In this document: positions 7,109 through 18,500 of the stretch, piece after piece
How positions within the stretch are numbered: the first letter of the stretch is position 1
How the letters are laid out: each line of letters opens with the position of its first letter
From: Sunxiuqinia indica
GTDB lineage: Bacteria; Bacteroidota; Bacteroidia; Bacteroidales; Prolixibacteraceae
Length of the DNA stretch: 64,000 bases
Reading direction: 5' to 3'
Assembly: GCF_009847015.1 (NCBI RefSeq)
Contig: NZ_WVEM01000003.1
Coordinates: forward strand, 124,001 to 188,000
The notes under the pieces: model-generated
The model's database searches: none
Seen by the model: only the letters and a program-made list of their open reading frames with translations
Told to the model about the DNA's origin: nothing
Made by a program: the position numbers and the translations under genes

Positions 7109-10105
7109 ATGAAAAACCCAACGTCAAATATCTGTTTACTGTTACTTTTGAGTGTGTTAGTTCTTTTTAATTTGAATGTTCGAGCAAGTAAAAAAGAAAA
7201 GACTAGTTCTTTCCCAATTGTGGAAAAGAAAGAAGCTACTCCAATTATTGTTTCAGTGGATGAACCCCACGTTGTTTCAATAGCTGCAAAACTTTTTGCA
7301 GGGGATGTTAAGGCTGTTTCAGGGCAAAAACCAACAACTTTAACTGCCCTTCCGACAAAGGGTAGTCAGTTTATTATTGCCGGAACAATTGGTAACAATA
7401 CATGGATCGATCAACTGATTGCGGAAAGGAAAATAGACGTTTCTGCCATTCAGGGAAAATGGGAGAGTTGGTCGATGCAGGTTATCACAACACCTTTTCA
7501 AGACGTGGAAAGAGCGCTGGTTATTGTTGGCAGCGACCGCAGGGCAACAGCTTACGGTATTTTAGAACTTTCCCGCATGATGGGCGTTTCAGCTTGGGAA
7601 TGGTGGGCCGATGTTCCGACTCCGAAACAGGATCAAATTACACTTCAAATTGATAATGAAACATATGGTTCACCGTCAGTGAAGTACCGTGGCTTGTTTT
7701 TGAATGACGAAGATTGGGGGCTTCAACCATGGGCTGCGAAGACTTTTGAACCGGAAACCGGAGATATTGGCCCCAAAACCTATGCTAAGATTTTTGAACT
7801 GATGCTGCGTCTTCGGGCGAACACCATTTGGCCTGCTATGCACGGCTGCACCAAAGCTTTCTATACGATTGACGGCAATGCACAAACAGCCGACGATTAT
7901 GCGATTGTGGTTGGCACTTCGCACTGTGAACCAATGCTGTGCAACATCAATGCCGAATGGGATCATAAGACCATGGGCGAGTGGCGCTACGACAATAATG
8001 ATGAAACAATTCGGGAGTTGTTTGAACAGCGGACAAAAGCCACTTCTGACTTTGAAAGTATATATACCATTGGGATGCGTGGAGAGCATGACTCGCCCAT
8101 GAATGCCAAAGATTTGACCAAGGCCGATCAGATTAACTTGCTTGAAAAGGTGATTGCCGATCAGCGGGAAATTTTAGCAAGAGAAAAAGGCAAGAATCCG
8201 AAAAATATTCCGCAGGCTTTTATTCCTTATAAAGAAGTACTGGATTATTACCAAAATGGACTGGAAGTTCCTGAGGATGTTACGCTGATGTGGACGGATG
8301 ACAACTATGGATACATTCGCCAGCTGAGTACGCCGGAAGAGCAAAAGCGCCCCGGGGGAGGTGGTATCTATTATCACGCATCGTACTGGGGACGGCCGCA
8401 CGATTACCTGTGGTTGAGCTCAACAAGTCCGATGCTGATTTGGGAAGAAATGTACAAAGCCTATCAGTTCAACTGCCACGATATGTGGATTCTGAATTGT
8501 GGCGATATTAAACCCTTGGAATACAATATTGAACTGTTTATGGATATGGCTTGGGATATCGAGAAGTTTCCTTCAAGTCAGGCGGTAAAACCTCACTTAA
8601 GTCAATGGCTGTCGGATAAATTTGGGCCTGATCATTCAGCTCAGCTCACTGATTTGATGCTTGAATATTATCATTTGTCCTTCATGCGTCGACCTGAGTT
8701 TATGGCCTGGAGCCAGACTGAGCCAACAACAAAACCACAGAAAACGGAGTTGACTCAGATTCGGTATGGCGATGAGTTGACCAAACGATTGCAGGCGTGG
8801 GAGAACATTGCAGATGAAGTTAAGCGATTAAATGAAGTTATTCCTTCGACACAAAAAGACGCGTTCTTCGAGTTGGTCTATTATCCGCTAACCGGAGCTT
8901 CGTTGATGAACCAAAAATGGCTGTATCATTATAAAAACGAGCTGGCAGCTCGTCAGGGGCGAACCAGTGCGCTAGATTTTGCTGAGCGTTCGAAAGAAGC
9001 TTATGAGCAAATACAAAAGGAAACAGCCTATTTCAATAAACTACAGGATGGGAAGTGGAAAAACATGATGAGTATGTCGCCTCGCAATCTGCCGGTGTTT
9101 TCAAAACCATCATACGCATTGCCGTCCGAAGATAGCTTGGTGGGGCTTGGATTGTTAGTGGAGGGCTATGAAATGGAGGTGAACTCGAGTATTCCGAACG
9201 CCTATTCCGATGTGTTGCCGGTGCTTAACGCTTACCTAAAAGATTCCACTTTTGTTGATGTTTATCTGAAGGGCAAAGGTGAAATTGAGTGGACCGCAAA
9301 ACCAAAGGCTGATTGGATTCGCATATCGTCGACGAGCGGAACGCTTGATGATCAAAGCGGGCAGGCGGAGCAAAGACTTTGGGTGAGTATTGATTGGGAC
9401 AAAGTACCGCAAGGCAAAAATACCAAAGAGCCGCCTCTGGGGCATGATTATCAACTGATTCCGCCAGCTTACAAAGTGAACGGCTCAATTGAGTTTACTT
9501 CGGCGGACACGACAATTACCATCGGCGTTTCAACCTTCAACCCGAAGCTTGAGGAACTAGAAGATTATGAGGGTTTTATTGAGGGGAATGGTTATGTGTC
9601 GATTGATGCTGAGAATCCATCATCGTTCAAGGCTGGAAAAGATGCCGCATGGGAAGTGTTCGATGGACTCGGGTACTCTGGAAGTGTTGTTGTTGCATTA
9701 CCCTACAATACCGAACCACTTATTGATCCGGCGACAATAAAGGCACAAAGTCCGATGCTGGAGTACGATTTCTTCACCTTTAATTTTGGTGAGACTAATG
9801 TTCGGGTGCAGGCTGTGCCTACGCATCCGTTTTTCGAAGGTAGCAGCGTGCGTTGTGCCGTTGCAATCGATGATGCCGAACCGGTGGTTATCAATTTTAA
9901 AACTGTTGGCCGCAGCAATGAGTGGAAACAAAACGTGTTGAAAAATGCGGCCGTGAAATCTGCTAAACAAATGATTTCTGAGCCCGGCAAACACAAACTA
10001 AAAGTCTGGATGGTTGATCCCGGCGTGATGATTGACGAAATTTTAATCGATTTGGGGGGATGGAAAAGCAGTTACGCCTTTCCACCCGAAACGCGAAAAA
10101 AATAA
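7109..10105 (+). CDS. Secreted GH115 alpha-glucuronidase
   Basis: A 998-residue protein with a signal peptide (hydrophobic residues about 9-27). Residues about 190-560 contain the GH115 core, with KYRGLFLNDEDWGLQPW, LMLRLRANTIWPAMHG and DNYGYIRQLS. The C-terminal third is a beta-rich accessory region normal for this family. GH115 enzymes release glucuronic acid or its 4-O-methyl form from xylan side chains or arabinogalactan. The length is normal and no active-site loss was noticed. The stop codon abuts the start of the phosphatase gene, so the two are co-translated. The GH115 call is strong; which polymer is attacked cannot be read from the sequence. Confidence 0.88.
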   Translation: MKNPTSNICLLLLLSVLVLFNLNVRASKKEKTSSFPIVEKKEATPIIVSVDEPHVVSIAAKLFAGDVKAVSGQKPTTLTALPTKGSQFIIAGTIGNNTWIDQLIAERKIDVSAIQGKWESWSMQVITTPFQDVERALVIVGSDRRATAYGILELSRMMGVSAWEWWADVPTPKQDQITLQIDNETYGSPSVKYRGLFLNDEDWGLQPWAAKTFEPETGDIGPKTYAKIFELMLRLRANTIWPAMHGCTKAFYTIDGNAQTADDYAIVVGTSHCEPMLCNINAEWDHKTMGEWRYDNNDETIRELFEQRTKATSDFESIYTIGMRGEHDSPMNAKDLTKADQINLLEKVIADQREILAREKGKNPKNIPQAFIPYKEVLDYYQNGLEVPEDVTLMWTDDNYGYIRQLSTPEEQKRPGGGGIYYHASYWGRPHDYLWLSSTSPMLIWEEMYKAYQFNCHDMWILNCGDIKPLEYNIELFMDMAWDIEKFPSSQAVKPHLSQWLSDKFGPDHSAQLTDLMLEYYHLSFMRRPEFMAWSQTEPTTKPQKTELTQIRYGDELTKRLQAWENIADEVKRLNEVIPSTQKDAFFELVYYPLTGASLMNQKWLYHYKNELAARQGRTSALDFAERSKEAYEQIQKETAYFNKLQDGKWKNMMSMSPRNLPVFSKPSYALPSEDSLVGLGLLVEGYEMEVNSSIPNAYSDVLPVLNAYLKDSTFVDVYLKGKGEIEWTAKPKADWIRISSTSGTLDDQSGQAEQRLWVSIDWDKVPQGKNTKEPPLGHDYQLIPPAYKVNGSIEFTSADTTITIGVSTFNPKLEELEDYEGFIEGNGYVSIDAENPSSFKAGKDAAWEVFDGLGYSGSVVVALPYNTEPLIDPATIKAQSPMLEYDFFTFNFGETNVRVQAVPTHPFFEGSSVRCAVAIDDAEPVVINFKTVGRSNEWKQNVLKNAAVKSAKQMISEPGKHKLKVWMVDPGVMIDEILIDLGGWKSSYAFPPETRKK

Positions 10106-11989
10106 ATGAAAAAAATAAAAAACAAGGTTTGTAGAAATAGCAGCATGGCATTGGTCATGCTGCTATTCTCAATTACAGCTTGCACAAACAGGGCACCCGA
10201 GCCTTTAAAGAATTTACAAATAGCGTTTATGGCAGATGTGCATTTGCAAAATCTTTACGGCACACTTTCCGATAGCGATTATAAGGGTGTGGCGAATCCC
10301 GGCAATGGCCGTTATGTGCTGGGACGTACCATGGAGGCTCAGTTGCGTTCAACCCGGTTATTCAACGAAAACTATTTTGCTTTTTTAGCTGCCTTGGATG
10401 ATGTGGTGAAGCGCGGTGTAAAATATGTTGTGCTGCCCGGTGATTTTAGCGACGATGGGCAACCACTAAATATTCGGGGAATGAGGGAAATTCTTCGTGA
10501 ATATGAAGCGAAATACAGTTTACAGTTTATCGCTATAACCGGCAATCACGATCCGGTCCGTCCTTTTGCGATGGATGCCGGCAAAACAGATTATTTGGGT
10601 GCCGGAGGAAAAGCGCAGGTATTAATGAGCAAACAGGGAGTGTACACGCCTCAAAGCTCGAATGAGAATCCGGTTGTTATAACAAACGACATTCACAAAA
10701 TGGGCTATGCCGAAATAATGGATGAAATGGGGGATTTTGGTTTCTTTCCCACACCCGGCGATGTGTATTGGGAGTCGCCTTTTTCAAACTACAATTACGA
10801 AGACTACTCCTTCGACCAAGCTGAGAAGGAAGCTCGATTGGACAAGCGACAGTATCCGATTCCACCCACCAATTATTTATTGCCTGATGTTAGCTATTTA
10901 GTGGAACCGGTTGAGGGACTTTGGCTACTGGCAATTGATGGCAATGTATACCTTCCCAAGGATGAGGCGGTAACAGATCGATCTAATCCAGAAAATTATG
11001 AAGGAGCAAGCATTGGTTACAATCAGGTGCTGACGCACAAAAAGCATTTGTTGGATTGGGTGAAACAGGTTTGTCAGGAGGCTGAAGAGCGTGGTAAAAC
11101 GTTGATTGCTTTTAGTCATTTCCCGATGGTGGAGTTTTATGACGACGCGAGCCCCGAGATTCGTGAATTGTTAGGCGAGCATAACATGGATCTCCATCGG
11201 GTGCCGACTGAAGAGGTGGCGCGCGCTTTTGCAGAGGCAGGGATTAAACTACATTTTGGTGGACACATGCACATTAATGATACCGGGATTCGAAACTACA
11301 GCGATGGAAAATTTCTGATTAATGTTCAGATTCCGTCATTGGCGGCTTACATTCCGGCGTATAAGCTACTTACCATTCACGATAATCAGCGAATGGAGGT
11401 TGAAACAATAAAGCTGGATTCCGTTCCTCGGTTCAGGGAACTGTTTCCTTTATACGAACGCGAATACGCTTATTTGGATAGTTTGAAGAGTCCTTCGATT
11501 TGGGATCGCAACATTTTGACGACAAACAGCTACCATGATTATACGGCCTGGCATTTAAAAGAACTGGTGCGCTTACGTTTTCTTCCGAATGATTGGCCGA
11601 AAGACCTCCGGGAGTTTATTCTAAACTCAACAGGAAAGGAAATGCTTGAATTTGTATTCAAAAACAGCGAGACGCTTGAGGCTGACACAATCATAGAAAT
11701 AGGAGACTGGACAGGCTTCAACCTGATCTACGATTTTTACCGGTTACGAAGTGCCGATAAGTTAGCGCTTCCCGATATCGGGGAGGAGCGAGTGGAACAG
11801 TATCAGCAATTCTTCGATCTGCTTAATCAAGTGCAGCCCAAGGCAAATGCGGAAACACACCTTGGGAAGCTAAAGGGCTTGGCCAACATTTTTGAGCATT
11901 TTCTGAACGGTGCTCCTGCCGATCATTTTTTTATCGATATGATGAGCTGCAGGGACCGTGTTCGGGGCTATCAAACACCACAAGAATAG
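10106..11989 (+). CDS. Calcineurin-like metallophosphatase lipoprotein
   Basis: A 627-residue protein with a lipoprotein signal peptide (ITAC, Cys26), so probably membrane-anchored in the periplasm or at the surface. It carries the full metallophosphoesterase set in order: ADVHL, PGDFSDDG, TGNHDPV, FSHFP and FGGHMH, which bind two metal ions. The last 200 residues are an extra domain I do not recognise. It starts on the base after the GH115 stop. Possible roles are removal of phosphate from a glycan or phosphodiester hydrolysis. It could also be a nucleotidase. The fold is certain, the substrate unknown. Confidence 0.75.
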   Translation: MKKIKNKVCRNSSMALVMLLFSITACTNRAPEPLKNLQIAFMADVHLQNLYGTLSDSDYKGVANPGNGRYVLGRTMEAQLRSTRLFNENYFAFLAALDDVVKRGVKYVVLPGDFSDDGQPLNIRGMREILREYEAKYSLQFIAITGNHDPVRPFAMDAGKTDYLGAGGKAQVLMSKQGVYTPQSSNENPVVITNDIHKMGYAEIMDEMGDFGFFPTPGDVYWESPFSNYNYEDYSFDQAEKEARLDKRQYPIPPTNYLLPDVSYLVEPVEGLWLLAIDGNVYLPKDEAVTDRSNPENYEGASIGYNQVLTHKKHLLDWVKQVCQEAEERGKTLIAFSHFPMVEFYDDASPEIRELLGEHNMDLHRVPTEEVARAFAEAGIKLHFGGHMHINDTGIRNYSDGKFLINVQIPSLAAYIPAYKLLTIHDNQRMEVETIKLDSVPRFRELFPLYEREYAYLDSLKSPSIWDRNILTTNSYHDYTAWHLKELVRLRFLPNDWPKDLREFILNSTGKEMLEFVFKNSETLEADTIIEIGDWTGFNLIYDFYRLRSADKLALPDIGEERVEQYQQFFDLLNQVQPKANAETHLGKLKGLANIFEHFLNGAPADHFFIDMMSCRDRVRGYQTPQE

Positions 11990-12111
11990 CTAACCCAGCT
12001 TCCGTTACTACTGAACTGGATAGCTCTGGTTTTCTTTCAGAGGGTCTTTGTGCTTTGCACCAGTTTTTTGTCTAATAGAATCAGCTGGGGTATCTTAATA
12101 AAAGTATTTAG

Positions 12112-12119
12112 TACATTTG
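12112..12119 (+). promoter_or_regulatory. Bacteroidota -7 box (TACATTTG) for the GH27 gene
   Basis: TACATTTG fits the TAnnTTTG consensus and lies 44 bp before the GH27 ATG. No clear -33 TTG was found. It suggests GH27 has its own start after the 174-bp gap that follows the phosphatase. Confidence 0.4.
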
Positions 12120-12163
12120 TTTAATAGCTATACAACTACCAATTATTATTAAATCTATCTAGC

Positions 12164-13540
12164 ATGAGATCAATAAGTCTTTTACTATTGAGTTTTTTAA
12201 CGATATCTTTTCTGTCCTGTAAAAACGAAAGCAAAACCAATAGTGGACCATTCAAGCATGGAGCGTTTAAAACGTGGGCGAAAACCCCACCAATGGGCTG
12301 GAACAGCTGGGATTGTTATGGCCCTACTGTTGAAGAACCAGAGGTGAAAGCCAATGCCGATTACATGGCTGAGAACCTGAAGAAATACGGATGGGAATAC
12401 ATTGTGGTGGATATTCGCTGGTTTGTGGAGAACGACAAAGCCGGGGGCTACAACCAAACCGATCCGCGTTACGTGATTGACGAATATGGGCGCTACCTGC
12501 CTGCCGTTAACCGTTTCCCATCGGCTGCTGATGGCAAAGGGTTTAAAGAATTGGCTAGCTATGTTCATAATAAAGACTTAAAATTTGGCATTCACATCAT
12601 GCGTGGAGTCCCTAAAGTGGCCGTTGAAAATAAGTTGCCTATTAAGGGAACAGATGGAATTACCGCTGATCAGATTTACTCAACTGAGTTGCAATGTCCT
12701 TGGTTGAAAGATAACTACACCATTGTCGCAGATAAACCCGGTGCCCAGGAGTATTACAATTCTATTTTTGATATGTATGCCGATTGGGGAGTCGATTTTG
12801 TAAAAGTCGATGATCTTTCACGTCCTTATCATCAGGCAGAAATTGAGCTAATTCGTAATGCCATTGATCAATGCGGTCGTCCAATCGTTTTGAGTACTTC
12901 GCCCGGAGAAACTCCCATTGAAGCAGCCGATCATGTAAAAGAGCATGCCAATATGTGGCGCATGGTTGACGATGTTTGGGATACCTGGCCACACATCACG
13001 CACCTGATGGATGTGTGTGAAAGGTGGTATCCATACATTGCACCAGGTACCTGGCCTGATTGCGATATGATTCCATTGGGGCGAATCTCTATTCGTGGTG
13101 AGCGTGGAGAAGATCGTATGACCCGACTGACAAAAGAAGAGCAATATACCTTGATGACTTTGTTTACGATTTTCAAATCTCCGTTGATGTTTGGTGGTGA
13201 CTTACCAAGCAACGATGATTTTACTCTTTCGCTGTTAACAAACGAGGACGTATTGAAAATGCATCGCGAAGGAACCGATGTACGACAGATTTTTCAAGAA
13301 GATGGAAAAGTCGCCATTACATCGCACAATCCAACGACTGGGGAAGTTTTCCTGGCGCTTTTTAATATTTCAGATAGCGAATCAACGGTTGAAGTGTCAG
13401 TACCCTTTGATGAGCTAGGTTTATCCGGAAGTCCGGAAGTAACCAACTTATGGACTGGTGAAAAACTAGATTCGATAGAAGGATCATTTGGACAGGAATT
13501 AGCTGCACACGAAAGCATTTTGGTTAAATTAGCGAACTAG
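12164..13540 (+). CDS. Alpha-galactosidase lipoprotein (GH27)
   Basis: A 458-residue protein with a lipoprotein signal (FLSC, Cys19). The GH27 signature TPPMGWNSWDCYG opens the TIM barrel. The nucleophile is probably Asp216 in DFVKVDDLSRP and the acid/base Asp270 in WRMVDDVWDTW, by analogy with the usual K-x-D and R-x-x-x-D patterns. A short beta-sandwich domain follows, as in the family. It would remove terminal alpha-galactose; some GH27 members act on beta-L-arabinopyranose or alpha-GalNAc instead. A strong terminator follows, separating the enzyme genes from the regulatory/SusCD genes. Confidence 0.87.
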   Translation: MRSISLLLLSFLTISFLSCKNESKTNSGPFKHGAFKTWAKTPPMGWNSWDCYGPTVEEPEVKANADYMAENLKKYGWEYIVVDIRWFVENDKAGGYNQTDPRYVIDEYGRYLPAVNRFPSAADGKGFKELASYVHNKDLKFGIHIMRGVPKVAVENKLPIKGTDGITADQIYSTELQCPWLKDNYTIVADKPGAQEYYNSIFDMYADWGVDFVKVDDLSRPYHQAEIELIRNAIDQCGRPIVLSTSPGETPIEAADHVKEHANMWRMVDDVWDTWPHITHLMDVCERWYPYIAPGTWPDCDMIPLGRISIRGERGEDRMTRLTKEEQYTLMTLFTIFKSPLMFGGDLPSNDDFTLSLLTNEDVLKMHREGTDVRQIFQEDGKVAITSHNPTTGEVFLALFNISDSESTVEVSVPFDELGLSGSPEVTNLWTGEKLDSIEGSFGQELAAHESILVKLAN

Positions 13541-13636
13541 TTAATTTCCGTTGATTCTTCCGGATTTACCCTTCAGTAGCGGGGTGAGAAGATTGAAAAA
13601 TTTCCACTTTAGGGAATTTTTCAAACCGATCATTAT

Positions 13637-13672
13637 AAGCTTGCTGATATTCAATTATCAGCAAGCTTTTTT
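13637..13672 (+). terminator. Strong terminator after GH27
   Basis: A perfect 13-bp stem (13637-13649 with 13656-13668) with a 6-base loop is followed by a T-run. It ends the transcript of the enzyme genes before the ECF sigma gene. Confidence 0.85.
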
Positions 13673-13773
13673 ATAGCTCTGTCAGTTTAGCACCCGCAAC
13701 TTCGGAAATATCCATTTTACGAAAACCGAAATCATTTTATTTGTTGTCGATTATTTTTTTCTACTTTTAAAAA

Positions 13774-14364
13774 ATGAAGCGTTTGGAGTCTCTTACCGAA
13801 GAAGAATTGGTTATTTCTTTAAGAAGTAACTCACAAGATGCATTTAAACAATTGTTTGATCAGTATAGCCAAAAGCTGTTTCATTTTTCACGATCCTACC
13901 TTAAATCAGATTTTGAATCAGAAGAGATTGTGCAGGAGGTATTCATAAAAATATGGGAGAATAGAGGAAATTTAAAAAGTGATAAATCCTTTAAATCATA
14001 CCTGTTTACGATTGCTTTTAATGCCATAAAAAAGCATTTTAATAAAAAGATGCGTGAGGAAAAGTACAAGCACGATCTGTTTGAATGGCTAATACTGAGT
14101 TCACCTGACTTGGAAACCCGAGACGAATTTGAAAAGCTAATTGAAAAATTAGATCATCTAATAGATCAATTTCCTCCGAAGCGAAAGATCATATTTCTTC
14201 GTCGAAAAAAAGAAGGGAAGTCAATTAATGAAATTGCCCTTGAAATGGGTATTTCTTCTAAAACCGTTAAAAATCAGATAACTGCTGGGATGAATGCACT
14301 GAAAAAGTCTTTTACGGAAGAAGACTTCTCCACCGTACTTTTCTATTTTTTATTTATTTCATAA
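13774..14364 (+). CDS. ECF sigma factor of a SusCD-linked switch
   Basis: A 196-residue sigma-70 family protein. Region 2 is at about residues 25-95 (SEEIVQEVFIKIWENRGNLK) and region 4 near 130-185 (SINEIALEMGISSKTVKNQI). It directs RNA polymerase to its target operon when released by an anti-sigma factor. The next gene is a FecR anti-sigma factor and then a SusC with an STN domain. This order is the known trans-envelope signalling set of Bacteroidota, in which substrate in SusC signals via STN to FecR. Targets are probably SusCD and perhaps the upstream hydrolases. The start is the ATG at 13774. Confidence 0.9.
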   Translation: MKRLESLTEEELVISLRSNSQDAFKQLFDQYSQKLFHFSRSYLKSDFESEEIVQEVFIKIWENRGNLKSDKSFKSYLFTIAFNAIKKHFNKKMREEKYKHDLFEWLILSSPDLETRDEFEKLIEKLDHLIDQFPPKRKIIFLRRKKEGKSINEIALEMGISSKTVKNQITAGMNALKKSFTEEDFSTVLFYFLFIS

Positions 14365-14436
14365 GAAAGACTCATTTTTCAATAGGACTATTTGCGACTG
14401 CGGGATATAACTGGTAAAACACAATAAAATTTCCGC

Positions 14437-15477
14437 ATGAAAGAAAAAGTAGACAGCGGTGTCACCAAAAAATATAAAAGTGGACGATACTCATTTCGTG
14501 ATTTGATGAAACTCGCTTCGTGGTTTCAGGATAGCGAAAATCATGAAATTTTACAATCGAACATGCGCCAAGAGTGGGACGATTTTAATCTTCAGCCCAC
14601 CGATCTTCAAAAAGATCTTTCATCGGTGTATCTGAATATTGAGAGCAAAATAAATTCCGATAAAAAAGCGGTAAACTTCAAAGATCGTTTTTTTCATGTT
14701 TATTTACGGGTGGCTGCGGTTTTACTAATTCCGTTGCTCATTTATTCCTCTATTGTCACCTTCCAACAAAAATCAGTAGAAGAACTGGAGCCAAGTTGGG
14801 TTGAAGTAAATGCACCTTACGGAACCCGAACACTGGTAAGCTTACCAGACGGTACTGAAGTAACCTTAAATAGTGGTTCTCAATTAAAATATCTGGCTGA
14901 TTTTGAAAATGAAAGAAAGTTACAAATTGATGGCGAAGCTTATTTTGATGTGGTTCATGATCCTTCCTCTCCATTTGTAGTTCATACCGATTTTATGGAT
15001 GTGAAAGTGCTGGGAACAAAGTTTAGTGTTGTTTCTGCTGAGGACGAAAATACGATCGATGTAATTTTGGAAGAAGGAAGGGTTCAATTAACGGGCGCCC
15101 AAAATTCATTTTCTGAGGTACTTACCAAAGACGAAAGCTTTGTATTTGATAAAGTAGCTCGCACAGGAAAAATAAGAAAGGTTGACGCTAGATATTTAAC
15201 CTCATGGAAAGATGGTTACCTGGTATTTAGAAAAGAACCCTTGGGTAAAGTAATGCAGCGGCTTGGTAGATGGTACAACGTTCAATTCGAAATTGAAGAT
15301 CCGGAAGTTGAAGATTTTAAATACCGGGCGACATTTCATGATGAACCATTGGAAGAAGTGCTTAGATTAATTGCATTGACTGCTCCAATTAATTACGAAA
15401 TAAAAGAACGAAAGATAAATGCACGTGATGAATACGAACCCAAAATAGTAATAATCAGACTCGAAAAACAAGACTAA
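14437..15477 (+). CDS. FecR-family anti-sigma factor
   Basis: A 346-residue inner-membrane protein with a cytoplasmic N-terminus of about 90 residues, one membrane segment (about 91-109, VAAVLLIPLLIYSSIV), a periplasmic FecR domain, and a C-terminal DUF4974-type domain (from about residue 265). The N-terminal part would hold the ECF sigma factor. The C-terminal part would contact the STN domain of the SusC encoded 93 bp downstream. It lies 72 bp after the sigma gene, so co-transcription is likely. Typical in size and order for the family. Confidence 0.9.
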   Translation: MKEKVDSGVTKKYKSGRYSFRDLMKLASWFQDSENHEILQSNMRQEWDDFNLQPTDLQKDLSSVYLNIESKINSDKKAVNFKDRFFHVYLRVAAVLLIPLLIYSSIVTFQQKSVEELEPSWVEVNAPYGTRTLVSLPDGTEVTLNSGSQLKYLADFENERKLQIDGEAYFDVVHDPSSPFVVHTDFMDVKVLGTKFSVVSAEDENTIDVILEEGRVQLTGAQNSFSEVLTKDESFVFDKVARTGKIRKVDARYLTSWKDGYLVFRKEPLGKVMQRLGRWYNVQFEIEDPEVEDFKYRATFHDEPLEEVLRLIALTAPINYEIKERKINARDEYEPKIVIIRLEKQD

Positions 15478-15570
15478 ATTAAAAATCAGGAAAGTGCTCG
15501 CAACACTCCCCTGATAAAGTAATGCATGAAAATGCGCTGAACATTTTATTAACATCACAAACGTAAATTT

Positions 15571-18500
15571 ATGAAAAAAAATCCAGAACGATGGGTATTG
15601 CCCAGGCATGCTCTGAAAAAAGGTTTGCAAATGATGAAATGCAGTTTAATTCTCTATTTTCTTGGAATAATTCAGGTTTTTGCATTGGACACTTATTCCC
15701 AACAAACCAAGTTTTCGATGAACTTTGAAAGTACACGACTGGAAAGCATCTTAAACGAAATCGAAAATCAAAGTGAGTATTATTTTCTGTACAACCAGGA
15801 TTATGTCGATGTTGATCAGGTTGTAACTGTCGATGTAAAGGATCGCCGCATTGAGGAGCTTCTCAATAGCTTGCTCGAAACGACATCTATTGAGTTCGAA
15901 ATATTCAATCGACAAATTGTACTTACCGAAAAGAATGATTTTTTAAGGCAGCAACAAAAAACAATTACCGGTAAGGTGACTGATTCAAATGATCTGCCAC
16001 TGCCGGGAGTTACAGTAGTTATTAAAGGCTCAACAGTTGGAACGATTACTGATCTTGATGGAGAGTACCAAATTTCGGAAGTACCAACAAACTCGACTTT
16101 AGTTTTCTCTTTTGTTGGATTAAAAACTCAGGAAATCCAAGTTGAAGGTCGGTCTGCAATTGATGTTACAATGGTTGAAGATGCCATTGGACTGGATGAA
16201 GTTGTAGCTATTGGGTATGGTACTGTACGCAAACGAGACCTCACAGGTTCAGTTGTTTCCGTGGGAGCTGATAAGCTGGAAGAACGTCCGTACAGTAATG
16301 CTATGCAAGCATTATCTGGTCAGGTTTCGGGTGTTCAGATTACGCAAACACAGGGAGCTCCGGGGATCGCACCAACGGTTAAAGTTCGCGGTGCCTCATC
16401 AATAAATGCAGGTACTACGCCTTTGTATGTTGTCGATGGAATACCACTGGAAGATAACACGTCTAATTCAACTTCAACAGGAGCGAGTTCTGGAAGTAAT
16501 ATGGATTTTAACCGAAATCCACTGAATTATATTAACCCGAACGACATCGAATCTATTGAAATATTGAAAGATGCTTCATCGGCAGCTATTTATGGTTCTC
16601 GTGGAGCAAATGGTGTTGTGCTGATTACAACCAAGCAAGGTCAAGCCGGAGAAACTAAAATTGAAGCAAATTATGAGTTCGGTATTTCAAGAGTCAATCG
16701 CAAGACCGAGATGATGGATGCCAAACAATTTATCGAATTTCAGACAGCCGCCAGAAATAACTCGTGGGCGACAATTGTTGCCAATGATCCGAATGCAACC
16801 AGGGGTAATAACGTAACTGTTCCTGTTGAGTTTTCAGATTCTGAATGGCTCAATCGTATTGGCAATGGTACCGATTGGCAGGATGTTCTTTTCAGAACGG
16901 CACAGTCGCACAATATTCAGCTTTCTGCCTCCGGAGGTAATGAAAAAACACAATTCATGGTATCTGCAGGTTTCCTGGATTCAGAAGGAGTTGTTGATCA
17001 AAACACCTACAGTCGCATAAACCTTCGGTCAAATGTAAGGCATAAGTTTAATGATAGATCTCGCATGGGGCTTAACATCGGACTTAGCAGGGCACAAGAA
17101 GCTCCTTACGGAACGTCGGGAAAATCAGATGTAACAAGTTTGGCTTTGCAAAGCAACCCCATTTTCCCGCTTTATGTAGAAACAGGAAGTCTTGGATTCA
17201 AAGATCCCGAGTCAATATGGAATACCTTCGTTAAATATGGCCTTCAGCTGTGGCATCCTTATTCTCTAACCAGAGAAGCTGATAAAAAGAAGATCATGAA
17301 TGTTGTGACTGCGAGCTCATATTTTGAATATGATGTCTTAAAAGATTTAACGTTCAAAACTTCAATGAGTACCAATGTAGAAAATACGTTTTACAACTTC
17401 TATTGGAACGAAGGGCAGAATTGGGGATACTCCGGATGGGTTCCTGCAACGGCCGATTTTATTACACTTCAATCCTATAACTGGGTGTGGGAGAATACGT
17501 TAAATTATAATAAAACTTTTAATGAAGTTCATGATTTAAGTGTTCTGGCAGGTTACAGTATTCAGGAGCAACGTACTGACTATAGTAATATGCGAGCTAG
17601 TAGTTTTCCGAATGATTTAGTTCACACCCTGAATGCAGGGGTGGTTAATAACGGGAGTACCTCAGCTCAGGACTGGTCATTGATTTCCTATTTGGCGCGT
17701 ACCAATTATTCCTATAAAGGAAAGTACCTTGTTACAGCAGCTGTTCGTGCTGATGGTTCATCTCGATTTGGTTCCAATAATCTTTGGGGATATTTCCCTT
17801 CCGGATCGGTTGCTTGGCGTATGTCAGAAGAAGCATTTTTACAATCGACATCTTGGTTGGATAATCTGAAAGTTCGATTAAGCTATGGTGCGACTGGTAA
17901 CAACCAAATCCCGAACTACGGAGCGATTGGTATTTTAGGTTACTCGCCATATGTTGCTGGCGATAATGTCGAGCAAGGGATTAGTACCGAGACTTTTGCT
18001 GATAAAAATTTAAAGTGGGAAAAGACAGGCCAAGTAAACTTCGGTGTTGATATGAGTATCCTCAATCAACGGGTAAATTTTTCTGGTGATATCTATTATT
18101 CTAAAACACGCGACCTATTGCTTGATGTTCCAATCCCAATCCTTACCGGATTCTCTTCAACTTTAACGAATGTTGGTGAACTGGAAAACAAAGGTTTTGA
18201 AGTAAATGTCAATACGCGTAATATCGATCGTAAATTTAAGTGGATGACTGATTTTAACATTTTTGCGAACCGCAATAAAGTGCTAAAGTTGGGCGAAAAT
18301 GATGCTCCGATTGATATTAATGTAAGTAGTATGACATCGCGTACTGTCGTTGGTAAGCCAATTGGCATGTACTATGGTTATGTAATCGATGGCGTAATTA
18401 TGTCGCAGGCAGAATTGAACAGTAATGAATACCCGGTATGGCCAGGCAGTGAACCCGGTGATCCCAGAGTGAAAGACGTTAATGATGATGGTAAAATTGA

